A stretch of 8,334 bases of DNA from NCBI GenBank assembly GCA_028290125.1, contig JAQGKM010000204.1:1-8334 (forward strand). Reading direction: 5' to 3'. The notes under the pieces are model-generated. The model made no database searches, was not told where the DNA came from, and saw nothing but the letters and a program-made list of their open reading frames with translations. Below, in pieces: positions 1 to 5,989 of the stretch; positions within the stretch are counted from its first letter, which is position 1, and every line of letters starts with the position of its first letter. This DNA comes from Hyphomicrobiales bacterium (GTDB lineage: Bacteria > Pseudomonadota > Alphaproteobacteria > Rhizobiales > Beijerinckiaceae). Position numbers and translations under genes: made by a program.

Positions 1-571
1 GCGGACGCTCGCCGCCATCTCGATCGCCGCCGTGATCGCGATCCCGCTCGGCATCATCCTCGGCGCCAACGAGCGGCTGTACCGCTCGGTGGAATTCGTC
101 ATCGACTACTTCCGCACGACGCCGGCCTCTGCCATGTTCCCGCTGATCCTCGTCATCTTCGGCGTCGGCGACCGCACCAAGATCTTCGTCGCGGCCTTCG
201 GCGCCGTGCTGGTGATCCTGTTCAACGTCGCTTACGGCGTGATGAACGCGCGCAAGACACGCATCCTCGCGGCCAAGATCATGGGCGCCTCCAACTGGCG
301 CATCATGAAAGACGTGGTGCTGATGGAGAGCCTGCCGCAGACCTTCGTCGGCCTGCGCAACGGCATTTCGCTGGCGCTCGTCATCGTGGTGGTGGCGGAA
401 ATGTTCATCGGCTCCGTCAACGGCATCGGCAACCGCGTCTTTACGGCGCAGCAGATGTTCGAAATGCCCGACATGTACGCGGCCATCTTCGCGGCCGGCG
501 CGCTGGGCTACGGCCTCAACATCGTCTTTCTGATGATCGAGAAGAGCTACGTTCACTGGTCGGGGAAATGA
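1..571 (+). CDS. ABC transporter permease, TauC/SsuC-like, 5'-truncated
   Basis: This is an inner-membrane permease subunit of an ABC importer of the nitrate/sulfonate/taurine class; only the C-terminal 189 residues are in the window, and the reading frame is open to the left edge from base 2. Hydrophobic segments lie at about partial residues 1-22, 45-60, 62-80, 121-140 and 160-178. The cytoplasmic loop that docks the ATPase (EAA loop) is visible at about residues 90-112, with AAKIMGAS at its start and LP at its end. An internal GTG at base 32 is not the true start, because the same frame continues upstream as hydrophobic sequence. The stop overlaps the amidase start (ATGA, 568-571), so the two are almost certainly co-translated. 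The ATPase and binding protein are presumably upstream, outside the window. The substrate cannot be told from the sequence; the amidase partner suggests an amide or nitrogen compound. Confidence 0.9.
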   Translation, partial: RTLAAISIAAVIAIPLGIILGANERLYRSVEFVIDYFRTTPASAMFPLILVIFGVGDRTKIFVAAFGAVLVILFNVAYGVMNARKTRILAAKIMGASNWRIMKDVVLMESLPQTFVGLRNGISLALVIVVVAEMFIGSVNGIGNRVFTAQQMFEMPDMYAAIFAAGALGYGLNIVFLMIEKSYVHWSGK

Positions 572-1983
572 GCAGCACAGCTGGACTGACGAAGCTTTCC
601 GCGGTCGAACTTGCGCGCCGCATAAAGGCCGGCGAGATCACGCCGCTCGAGGTGCTCGAAGCGCATCTCGCCAAGATCGAGGAGCTGAACCCGCAGCTGA
701 ACGCCATCGTCACGCTCGACATCGAAGGCGCCCGCGCGCAGGCGATCGCGGCGGGCGAGGCCGTGAAGCGCGGCGACAAGCTCGGGCCTCTGCACGGACT
801 GCCGGTGGTCATCAAGGACGTGACGCTGACCAAGGGCATGCGCACGACCTATGCCTCGCCGCTCTATCGGGACTTCATCCCGGACGTCGACGCCGCGCCG
901 GTCGCGCGGCTGCGCAAGGCGGGCGCGATCATCCTCGGCAAGACCAACACGCCCGAATTCGCCACCGGCGCAACGACCTTCAACGACGTGTTCGGCGTCA
1001 CCCGCAATCCGTGGGACCCGACGAAGACGCCCGCCGGCTCCTCCGGCGGTTCGGCTGCGGCCGCCGCAAGCGGCATGTCGCCCCTCGCGCACGGCACCGA
1101 TTTCGGCTGCTCGGTGCGCATGCCTGCAGCCTTTTGCGGCATCGTCGGCATTCGCACGACCGCCGGTCTGATCCCCAACGACCCCATGCATCTGCCGTGG
1201 GATCCGGGCCAGGTGCACGGGCCCCTCGCCCGCAGCGCCGAGGACGCCGCCCTGATGCTCGACGCCATGGTGGGGCTTGACCCGACATGGCCGATCTCCG
1301 CCGCGCCGCCGTGGGCCAGCGCGCTCGACATCGTCAACGCCACGGCCGACGCCAAGGGCCTGCGCATCGCTTACGTGTCCGACATTGCAGGCTTCGGCGT
1401 CGATGACGAGATCGACGCGATCTGCCGTGCCGCCGCGATGAAACTCGCGGACGACGGCGCGCAGGTCGACGAGATCAAGCTCGACCTCACCGACGGCTTC
1501 GCCGCCTACAAGACGCTGCGCGGCGAGTGGATGGTCGGCCAGCAGATCGAACGGCTCGACTTCATCGACCAGTTCGGCGCCAACCTGTCGGGCAACGTGA
1601 AGGCGGGCCTCGCGCTCTCCGTGCTCGACACAGCGAAAGCCGAACTCGTGCGCGAGCAGATGTGGGCCAAGTTCAGGGCTTTCTTCGCCGACTACGATTT
1701 CCTCATCACGCCCTGCTCGCCCGTGGCGCCGTTCAGCGTGGATGAAAAATTCCCGACCGAGATCAACGGCCGCAAGCTCGACAATTACATCGACTGGATC
1801 GCGCCCTGCTTCCTGATCACGCTGGTGGGTTTTCCAGCAGGCTCGGCGCCGGCGGGGCTGACCGCGAGCGGTTTGCCCGTCGGCATCCAGATCGTCGGCA
1901 AGCGATTTGACGAGCCGCAGATTCTGGGGCTGTGCAAGCTGGTGCAGCGGGCGAACCCGATTGGGTGGCCGAAGCTGTCTTGA
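568..1983 (+). CDS. Amidase-signature family hydrolase
   Basis: A cytoplasmic enzyme of 471 residues, the usual length for amidase-signature (AS) hydrolases, which cleave carboxamide C-N bonds. The Ser-cisSer-Lys triad is visible: Lys83 in VVIKDV, cis-Ser158 in AGSSGGS, and nucleophile Ser182 in GTDFGCSVRMPAA. The 24-residue spacing of the two serines matches the family. The surrounding core (LHGLPVVIKD, GKTNTPEF, AFCGIVGIRT) is also typical. One oddity is Cys181 just before the nucleophile, where most AS enzymes have Gly and where backbone amides form the oxyanion hole. The ATG overlaps the permease stop by four bases, which fixes the start and implies translational coupling. The paired permease suggests it acts on an imported amide. 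It is not GatA by context, since no gatB or gatC is present, and the exact substrate is unknown. Confidence 0.93.
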   Translation: MSSTAGLTKLSAVELARRIKAGEITPLEVLEAHLAKIEELNPQLNAIVTLDIEGARAQAIAAGEAVKRGDKLGPLHGLPVVIKDVTLTKGMRTTYASPLYRDFIPDVDAAPVARLRKAGAIILGKTNTPEFATGATTFNDVFGVTRNPWDPTKTPAGSSGGSAAAAASGMSPLAHGTDFGCSVRMPAAFCGIVGIRTTAGLIPNDPMHLPWDPGQVHGPLARSAEDAALMLDAMVGLDPTWPISAAPPWASALDIVNATADAKGLRIAYVSDIAGFGVDDEIDAICRAAAMKLADDGAQVDEIKLDLTDGFAAYKTLRGEWMVGQQIERLDFIDQFGANLSGNVKAGLALSVLDTAKAELVREQMWAKFRAFFADYDFLITPCSPVAPFSVDEKFPTEINGRKLDNYIDWIAPCFLITLVGFPAGSAPAGLTASGLPVGIQIVGKRFDEPQILGLCKLVQRANPIGWPKLS

Positions 1984-1996
1984 TCTTGTGGGACGC

Positions 1997-2087
1997 CGTC
2001 ATTGCGAGCGGAGCGAAGCAATCCAGTCACGAGTGGCTGCCTCGGAAAGATGGATTGCCGCGTCGCCTTCGGCTCCTCGCAATGACG
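1997..2087. repeat. Dispersed palindromic repeat, degenerate copy
   Basis: The left arm (1997-2025) begins CGTCATTGCGAG and ends CAATCCA. The right arm (2051-2087) is its approximate reverse complement, beginning TGGATTGC and ending CTCGCAATGACG. The left arm is about 8 bases shorter than the right because the middle GACGCGG-type section is missing. The same ends flank the much better copy at 5088-5171. This pattern is a known kind of intergenic element in Bradyrhizobium-like genomes. It lies 13 bases after the amidase stop and could fold in RNA from either strand of the convergent gap. Confidence 0.85.
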
Positions 2088-2108
2088 AGCTCTATCATAA
2101 CTGGCGCC

Positions 2109-2130
2109 ACCCTCTCCTCCGGGAGAGGGT
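2109..2130. terminator. Hairpin between convergent genes, terminator-like
   Basis: ACCCTCTCC and GGAGAGGGT form a perfect 9-bp GC-rich stem around a TCCG loop, followed on the plus strand by TTT. It lies between the amidase stop (1983) and the convergent SRPBCC stop (2143), where terminators for both transcripts are expected. The T tract is short on the plus strand and absent on the minus strand, so termination is plausible but unproven. Similar CCCTCTCC hairpins are also common dispersed repeats in Hyphomicrobiales, so it may be a repeat rather than a dedicated terminator. Confidence 0.55.
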
Positions 2131-2142
2131 TTGCAGCCCGCC

Positions 2143-2544
2143 CTACCCCGTCAGCATATCCCGCAACTGCGCCAGATCCCGGCGCACCCAGTTCGCGTCA
2201 TGCTCGAACGCTTCAGCGCTGACGCCTGGCTGCCGAAACAAAGTCAGCATCACCTCCGCCCCATCGCCATTGGCCACCACGCGCATCGGCACGTGGATCT
2301 CGGCGCCGGTGCGCAGGCACACCGTGTGATCCATCACCCCGAACGCATTCTGCGGCGTGAAGCGCAGGATGACGTCGCCGCCGCCCGGCCCCTTGGCGCG
2401 CCAGGTTCCATTGTCATTGTGCAAACCGGCGGCGCTGAGGCCGGTCGCCCAGCGCGGGAAGACCTCCGGGCGCCAGATGGTCTCGTAGACTTCCTGCCAC
2501 GGCATTTCGATGAAGACGGAGATCGTCTGCGCCTGCATGGTCAC
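2143..2544 (-). CDS. Small SRPBCC-fold (START/polyketide-cyclase-like) protein
   Basis: A protein of 133 residues with the layout of the SRPBCC superfamily. It has an N-terminal strand (QTISVFIEMP), the helix of 'W..VY..IW.PE.FP.WATGL' at about residues 15-37, a run of predicted beta strands, and a C-terminal amphipathic helix (FEHDANWVRRDLAQLRDML). These proteins form a hydrophobic cavity for lipids or other ligands; members without more specific motifs cannot be given a function from sequence. No signal peptide is seen, so it should be cytoplasmic. The GTG at 2544 overlaps the upp stop (GTGA), which suggests translational coupling. An ATG at 2538 is the alternative start, two codons in. A role linked to uracil salvage is not obvious, and shared transcription may be all that links the pair. 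Confidence 0.8.
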   Translation of the reverse strand: MTMQAQTISVFIEMPWQEVYETIWRPEVFPRWATGLSAAGLHNDNGTWRAKGPGGGDVILRFTPQNAFGVMDHTVCLRTGAEIHVPMRVVANGDGAEVMLTLFRQPGVSAEAFEHDANWVRRDLAQLRDMLTG

Positions 2545-3170
2545 TTCGTCCCGAACATGCGGTCGCCCGCGTCGCCCAGCCCCGACACGATATAGCCGTG
2601 GTCATTGAGCTTCTCGTCGATGGCCGCCGTCCAGATGTTCACGTCCGGATGATGCGCGTGCATCTTGGCGATGCCCTCGGGCGCGGCCAGCAGGCAGACC
2701 ATGCGGATTTCGCCCGCTCCGGCCTTCTTCAACCGGTCGACGGCCGCGATCGCCGAATTGCCGGTCGCCAGCATCGGGTCGACGAGGATCACCAGACGCT
2801 CGCTCAGGTCCTGCGGCGCCTTGAAGTAATATTCCACGGCGTTGAGCGTCGCCGGATCGCGGTAGAGCCCGATGTGCGCGACGCGCGCCGAGGGCACCAG
2901 CTCCAGCATGCCGTCGAGAAAGCCGACGCCCGCGCGCAGGATCGGCGCAAGCACGAGCTTCTTGCCGGCGAGGATGGGCGCCTGCATGTCGGTGAGCGGC
3001 GTGGTGATCGTGGTCGTTGCCAGCGGCAGGTCTCGCGTGACCTCGTAGCAGAGCAGCATGCCGATCTCGTTCATCAGCGTGCGAAAGGAGCGCGTCGAGC
3101 AGCCGATGTCCCGCATCAGCGTCAGTTTGTGCTGCACCAGCGGATGATCGACGAGATGGACGCCCTGCAT
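2541..3170 (-). CDS. upp: Uracil phosphoribosyltransferase
   Basis: This cytoplasmic pyrimidine-salvage enzyme makes UMP from uracil and PRPP. From the chosen ATG it is 209 residues, the standard length for the family, and it opens with the usual GV.LVDHPLVQHKL. The PRPP-binding loop is at 130-139 (VDPMLATGNS), and the uracil-binding C-terminal segment is at about 193-209, ending GDAGDRMFGTK. Position 196 is Ser (YIVSGLGDAGD), where the commonly seen sequence has Pro; this is a small departure near the uracil site. The open frame extends upstream to 3266, but that part is Arg-rich and unlike the family. AAGGG at 3178-3182 sits 7 bases before the ATG at 3170. An ATG at 3188 is a less likely alternative. 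It heads a two-gene unit with the overlapping SRPBCC gene. Confidence 0.96.
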   Translation of the reverse strand: MQGVHLVDHPLVQHKLTLMRDIGCSTRSFRTLMNEIGMLLCYEVTRDLPLATTTITTPLTDMQAPILAGKKLVLAPILRAGVGFLDGMLELVPSARVAHIGLYRDPATLNAVEYYFKAPQDLSERLVILVDPMLATGNSAIAAVDRLKKAGAGEIRMVCLLAAPEGIAKMHAHHPDVNIWTAAIDEKLNDHGYIVSGLGDAGDRMFGTK

Positions 3171-3177
3171 GACCCTA

Positions 3178-3182
3178 CCCTT
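3178..3182 (-). promoter_or_regulatory. Ribosome binding site deciding the upp start
   Basis: On the minus strand AAGGG precedes the ATG at 3170 by 7 bases. It supports that start over the ATG at 3188 and over longer in-frame extensions. Confidence 0.55.
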
Positions 3183-3296
3183 TTCCATGAACCTGATTGT
3201 TGTCGCATGGGGGCGCTGGTCCGTCGAGAACCGGACCCAAAAGCGGGCGTGGCGCCGGCGCCGCACTTCTCCACCAAATTTGAGTTGCGCGGCAAA

Positions 3297-3312
3297 TTAA
3301 CGAAGCTTAACG
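3297..3312. promoter_or_regulatory. Tandem TTAACG half-sites, possible regulator site
   Basis: TTAACG occurs twice with a 4-base gap (3297-3302 and 3307-3312), a 10-base period or one helical turn, inside the AT-richest part of the upp/omp divergent region. It resembles the CtrA box TTAA-N7-TTAA of Alphaproteobacteria, but the spacing here is N6. It lies about 45 bases before the outer-membrane protein start. No convincing -35/-10 pair could be assigned in the 186-base gap on either strand. Confidence 0.25.
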
Positions 3313-3346
3313 CGAGTGATGTTAGATTTCGCCAACGATTCACGCT

Positions 3347-3351
3347 GGAGG
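3347..3351 (+). promoter_or_regulatory. Shine-Dalgarno site that fixes a TTG start
   Basis: A strong GGAGG lies 5 bases before TTG at 3357. The next residues form a clean signal peptide, so this site identifies the non-ATG start of the outer-membrane protein. No ATG occurs nearby in frame. Confidence 0.75.
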
Positions 3352-3356
3352 TTATA

Positions 3357-4088
3357 TTGAAATCACTTTTGCTGGGCGTCAGCGCGCTCGCGCTGGCCAC
3401 ATCCCTCGCCTCCGCCGCCGATTTGCCGGCGCGCAACGTTCCGATCCGGCAGACGCCGGTCGTGCTGCCGCTGTTCGTCGGCTTCTATGCCGGCCTCAAT
3501 GTCGGAAGCAGCTGGAATCGTGACCGTTTCTCCGAACAGTCAACCTGCGTGCCGACCTGCGCCGTGACGGCCAGCAGCCATGGCGGCGGCGTCACCGGCG
3601 GCGCCATGGCGGGCTTCGCCTGGCGCATGAGCGACTATGTGCTGGGCGTCGAGGCCGACCTCAACGCGTCGAGCCTGTCGTCCAAGACCACCGTTCCACT
3701 GTCCGAGCCGGACACCGCCAAGACGCGGCTGCTTGCCGATGGTTCGGTGCGCCTGCGCGCCGGCTATGTGTTCGGACCGGTTCTCGCCTACGTGACCGGC
3801 GGCCTCGCCTATGGCCGCATCCGCCACACCTACGATGTCTATACGTCCACGGCGCCCTTTACGCTGACGGGCTCGGCGGATTCGACCCGTTGGCAGACCG
3901 GCTGGACGCTGGGCGGCGGTCTCGAATATGCCTTCGCGCCGCTGTGGACCGCGCGCGTCGAGTATCGCTACACGCGCTTCGGACGGTCCAGCGACACGCT
4001 GGGACCGCCCGTTTACGCCAGCACGTTCACGCAGAGCCATCGCGAGAGCTTCAACACGATCCGCTTCGGCGTGACGCGCTACTTCTGA
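3357..4088 (+). CDS. Outer-membrane beta-barrel protein, Omp25/Omp31-like
   Basis: A predicted 243-residue precursor of a small outer-membrane barrel. The signal peptide spans about residues 1-20 or 21 (MKSLLLGVSALALATSLASA), followed by ADLPAR, a common mature N-terminus in rhizobial Omp25/31 proteins. FVGFYAGLNVGSSW (about 40-53) matches the first barrel strand of the family. TGWTLGGGLEYAF (181-193) and TARVEYRYTRFG (198-209) match its penultimate strands, and the protein ends in Phe after FNTIRFGVTRYF, as expected for BAM-dependent insertion. Two cysteines (64 and 68) fall in a likely surface loop and could form a disulfide. The start is TTG at 3357, supported by GGAGG 5 bases upstream. 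The open frame continues upstream to 2598, but that part is the antisense of upp. It is transcribed divergently from upp; structural or porin-like roles are both possible. Confidence 0.88.
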   Translation: MKSLLLGVSALALATSLASAADLPARNVPIRQTPVVLPLFVGFYAGLNVGSSWNRDRFSEQSTCVPTCAVTASSHGGGVTGGAMAGFAWRMSDYVLGVEADLNASSLSSKTTVPLSEPDTAKTRLLADGSVRLRAGYVFGPVLAYVTGGLAYGRIRHTYDVYTSTAPFTLTGSADSTRWQTGWTLGGGLEYAFAPLWTARVEYRYTRFGRSSDTLGPPVYASTFTQSHRESFNTIRFGVTRYF

Positions 4089-4092
4089 CGCG

Positions 4093-5067
4093 TCACTTCT
4101 CTGCGGCGTCTCGCATGATGGGCGCCCATTTGCCGATTTCCGCAGTCACGAAGGTCTTCAGGCCTTCGGGGCTGCGGCTTTCCTTTTTCGGAATTACCGC
4201 GCCGATGCTTTCGAGCTTGGCGCGCGTGGTCGGGTCTTCGAGGGCCGCGTTCACGGCGGCGCTGAGCTTGTCCACGATCTCGCGCGGCGTGCCCTTGGGA
4301 GCAAACAACGCGTTCCAGCCCGACGCCTGATAGGCCGGCAGTCCCGCCTCGATCGTCGTCGGCACATCGGGCAGGACGGCTGAACGCTCCGGCTGCGCGA
4401 TGGCGAGCGCGCGGATGTTGCCGGCGCGCACCTGCGGCGACAGATGAGGAATCTGGTCGCACAGGAAATCATACTGGCCGGACACGATATCGTTCAGCGC
4501 CGGGCCCGAGCCCTGATAGGCGATCATCGGCGAACGCGCGCCGATCAGCGACGTGAAGAACATGCACGAGACATGCGACGTCGAGCCGACGCCGCCATGG
4601 CCGTTGTTGTATTTCTGCGGCTCGGCCTTCACCATCGAGATCAGTTCGCCGAGCCTCTTCGCCGGAAAATCCTTGCGCACGAGGATCGCGATCGGCGTGT
4701 CCGAGAGCTGGCTGATGTGCTCGAAGTCCTTTACCGGATCGTAGGCGAGCTTTGGATAAAGCCCGACGCTGGCCGCATGCGTGCCCATCTGACCGACGAG
4801 CAGCGTGTAGCCGTTGGGCTCGGCGCGGGCCGCGCGCAGCGAGCCGGTGGTGCCGCCGGCGCCCGCCGAGTTTTCGATGACGAGCTGCTGGCCGAGCGTC
4901 TTCGACACGTGCTCGGCGACGATGCGGCCCACGACATCGGTGTTGCCGCCCGGCGCATAGGGCACGATCACGTTGATCGGCCGCGACGGATAGGTCTGCG
5001 CGAAGGCTGGGGCGGCCGCGAGGGCGCCGAGAAGGATGCCGGCGATGCGAATGCTCATGTTGGTCAT
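4093..5067 (-). CDS. Bug/TctC-family periplasmic substrate-binding receptor
   Basis: A predicted 324-residue secreted receptor of the tripartite tricarboxylate transporter (Bug) family, usual length. The signal peptide is about residues 1-23 with cleavage after AFA, and the mature protein begins QTYPSRPI. Family hallmarks are VPYAPGGNTDVVGR (35-48), the Gly-rich GAGGTTG (69-75), GSGPALNDIVSGQYD (186-200), and the C-terminal LPDVPTTIEAGLP and LFAPKGTP segments. Such proteins bind carboxylates, amino acids or related small acids in a closed cleft; the ligand cannot be read from the sequence. No TctA or TctB membrane gene is in the window, which is usual for the many orphan Bug genes. GGAGG 5 bases before the ATG at 5067 decides the start. 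It ends the putative operon, separated from the SDR gene by a palindromic repeat, and its stop is 4 bases from the convergent outer-membrane gene. Confidence 0.93.
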   Translation of the reverse strand: MTNMSIRIAGILLGALAAAPAFAQTYPSRPINVIVPYAPGGNTDVVGRIVAEHVSKTLGQQLVIENSAGAGGTTGSLRAARAEPNGYTLLVGQMGTHAASVGLYPKLAYDPVKDFEHISQLSDTPIAILVRKDFPAKRLGELISMVKAEPQKYNNGHGGVGSTSHVSCMFFTSLIGARSPMIAYQGSGPALNDIVSGQYDFLCDQIPHLSPQVRAGNIRALAIAQPERSAVLPDVPTTIEAGLPAYQASGWNALFAPKGTPREIVDKLSAAVNAALEDPTTRAKLESIGAVIPKKESRSPEGLKTFVTAEIGKWAPIMRDAAEK

Positions 5068-5072
5068 GTCGT

Positions 5073-5077
5073 CCTCC
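5073..5077 (-). promoter_or_regulatory. Ribosome binding site of the Bug receptor gene
   Basis: On the minus strand GGAGG sits 5 bases before the ATG at 5067. It rules out the longer in-frame reading that runs back to 5166, which would only translate the palindromic repeat. Confidence 0.75.
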
Positions 5078-5087
5078 ATTTCAGTTT

Positions 5088-5171
5088 CGTCATTGCGAGG
5101 AGCGAAGCGACGCGGCAATCCATGGCAGCCGTCAGATGGATTGCTTCGTCGCTTCGCTCCTCGCAATGACG
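5088..5171. repeat. Dispersed palindromic repeat, near-perfect copy
   Basis: Two 35-base arms (5088-5122 and 5137-5171) are inverted copies that match at 33 of 35 positions by eye. They differ only at CG versus AA before the GCAATCCA end. The loop is 14 bases (5123-5136). The outer ends are CGTCATTGCGAGG and its complement, the same as in the copy at 1997-2087. It fills the gap between the SDR stop (5182) and the ribosome binding site of the receptor gene (5073-5077), so operon mRNA would carry a long stem-loop there. No target-site duplication was evident, and no mobility protein is present. Confidence 0.93.
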
Positions 5172-5181
5172 AGGGAGTGGC

Positions 5182-5931
5182 TCACGGCAAGTACACGCCG
5201 CCATTCACATGAATGGTCTGGCCGGTGATGTAGCGCCCGTTCGGACCTGCAAGATGCCGCACCATTGCAGCCACTTCTTCAGGCTGACCGCGACGGCCGA
5301 GCAAAGTCGTATGCTTCTTGTGGTGCTCGGGCTCGAGCGGCGACGAGCCGCCGCGTTGCGTCGCGATGAGGCCGGGCGACACCAGGTTGACGGTGATCTG
5401 CGCATCCGCGAGATCCTGCGCCAGCGCCTTGGTGAGGCCGTCGAGCCCGGCCTTCGCCGCCACGACATGCGGACGGTTCTTCGCGCCCGTGTAGGCGGTG
5501 AGCCCGCCGATGTTGATGATGGCGCCCGCGTCGCTCGCCTTGAGCAGCGGCAGCGCGGCCTGTGCGGCGAAGAAGGCGGCGTCGAGATTGACCGCCAGCA
5601 CCTGGCGCCATTCCGCCGCCGTGATCTCCTCGATCGGCGTCTCGGCGCGCAGCGCGGCGTTGTTGACCAGCACGTCGAGGCGACCGAAGGCGGCCTTCAC
5701 GGCGGCGATCATGTCGCGCACCGCATTCGTATCGGTGATGTCGGCGAGAATGACTTCCGCACGCACGCCTTTCGCCCGCGCCAGCGCCGCGGTTTCTTCC
5801 AGTCCGTCGCGATCCGCACGGGCCACCAGCGCGACATCCGCGCCGGCGTCGGCCAGCGCCAGCGCAATCGCGCGGCCGATGTTGCGCGCGGCTCCGGTGA
5901 TCAGCGCGGTCTTGCCTTGCATCTCCTGCAT
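5182..5931 (-). CDS. Short-chain dehydrogenase/reductase-family protein with altered catalytic site
   Basis: A 249-residue cytoplasmic protein of the classical SDR fold and length. The dinucleotide-binding motif TGAARNIG is at 12-19, Asp64 follows the third strand, NNAA replaces the usual NNAG at 90-93, and Asn115 of the active-site tetrad is kept, as is Lys160. The C-terminal half is also standard (SPGLIAT at 185-191, GQPEEVA, ITGQTIHVNGG). The departure is in the active-site segment. Aligned with FabG-type SDRs, the catalytic Ser position is Gly143 (NIGGLTAYTG) and the Tyr of YxxxK is Val156 (PHVVAAKAG), with His155 beside it. The enzyme therefore cannot use the normal Ser-Tyr-Lys mechanism. 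It may be a non-canonical enzyme or a binding protein. The ATG at 5931 has GAGG 8 bases upstream. It lies 58 bases after the MmgE/PrpD gene, in the same operon. Confidence 0.92.
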   Translation of the reverse strand: MQEMQGKTALITGAARNIGRAIALALADAGADVALVARADRDGLEETAALARAKGVRAEVILADITDTNAVRDMIAAVKAAFGRLDVLVNNAALRAETPIEEITAAEWRQVLAVNLDAAFFAAQAALPLLKASDAGAIINIGGLTAYTGAKNRPHVVAAKAGLDGLTKALAQDLADAQITVNLVSPGLIATQRGGSSPLEPEHHKKHTTLLGRRGQPEEVAAMVRHLAGPNGRYITGQTIHVNGGVYLP

Positions 5932-5951
5932 GGGCGTTTCCTCATGTGATT

Positions 5952-5981
5952 GGGGCCGGACGCTTGCCGCGCCTCGGCCCC
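5952..5981. other. Possible intercistronic hairpin
   Basis: GGGGCCG (5952-5958) pairs with CGGCCCC (5975-5981) across a 16-base loop in the 58-base gap between the MmgE/PrpD and SDR genes. No T tract follows on the minus strand. It could modestly affect mRNA stability or readthrough, but a 7-bp pairing in such GC-rich DNA may be chance. Confidence 0.3.
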
Positions 5982-5989
5982 GGGATGCG

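Noticed and set aside
553..1367. Minus-strand open frames opposite the amidase
   Set aside because: Low-complexity Arg/Ala composition, no motifs, and fully overlapped by a gene with an intact catalytic triad.
3251..3262. Perfect palindrome GGCGCCGGCGCC in the upp/omp gap
   Set aside because: A 12-base GC-only palindrome is likely by chance in DNA of this composition, and there is no T tract or known operator similarity.
2598..3356. Plus-strand upstream part of the frame containing the outer-membrane protein
   Set aside because: It is antisense to upp and has a His/Arg/Asp-rich composition. The signal peptide plus GGAGG shows the protein begins at TTG 3357.
5068..5166. 33-residue N-terminal extension of the Bug receptor
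   Set aside because: It translates the palindromic repeat and would place basic sequence before the signal peptide; a good ribosome binding site precedes the ATG at 5067.
1997..5171. Possibility that the two palindromes bound a composite mobile element
   Set aside because: The DNA between them holds housekeeping upp and an outer-membrane gene with no transposase, and the element is of a dispersed type, so two nearby copies need no such explanation.
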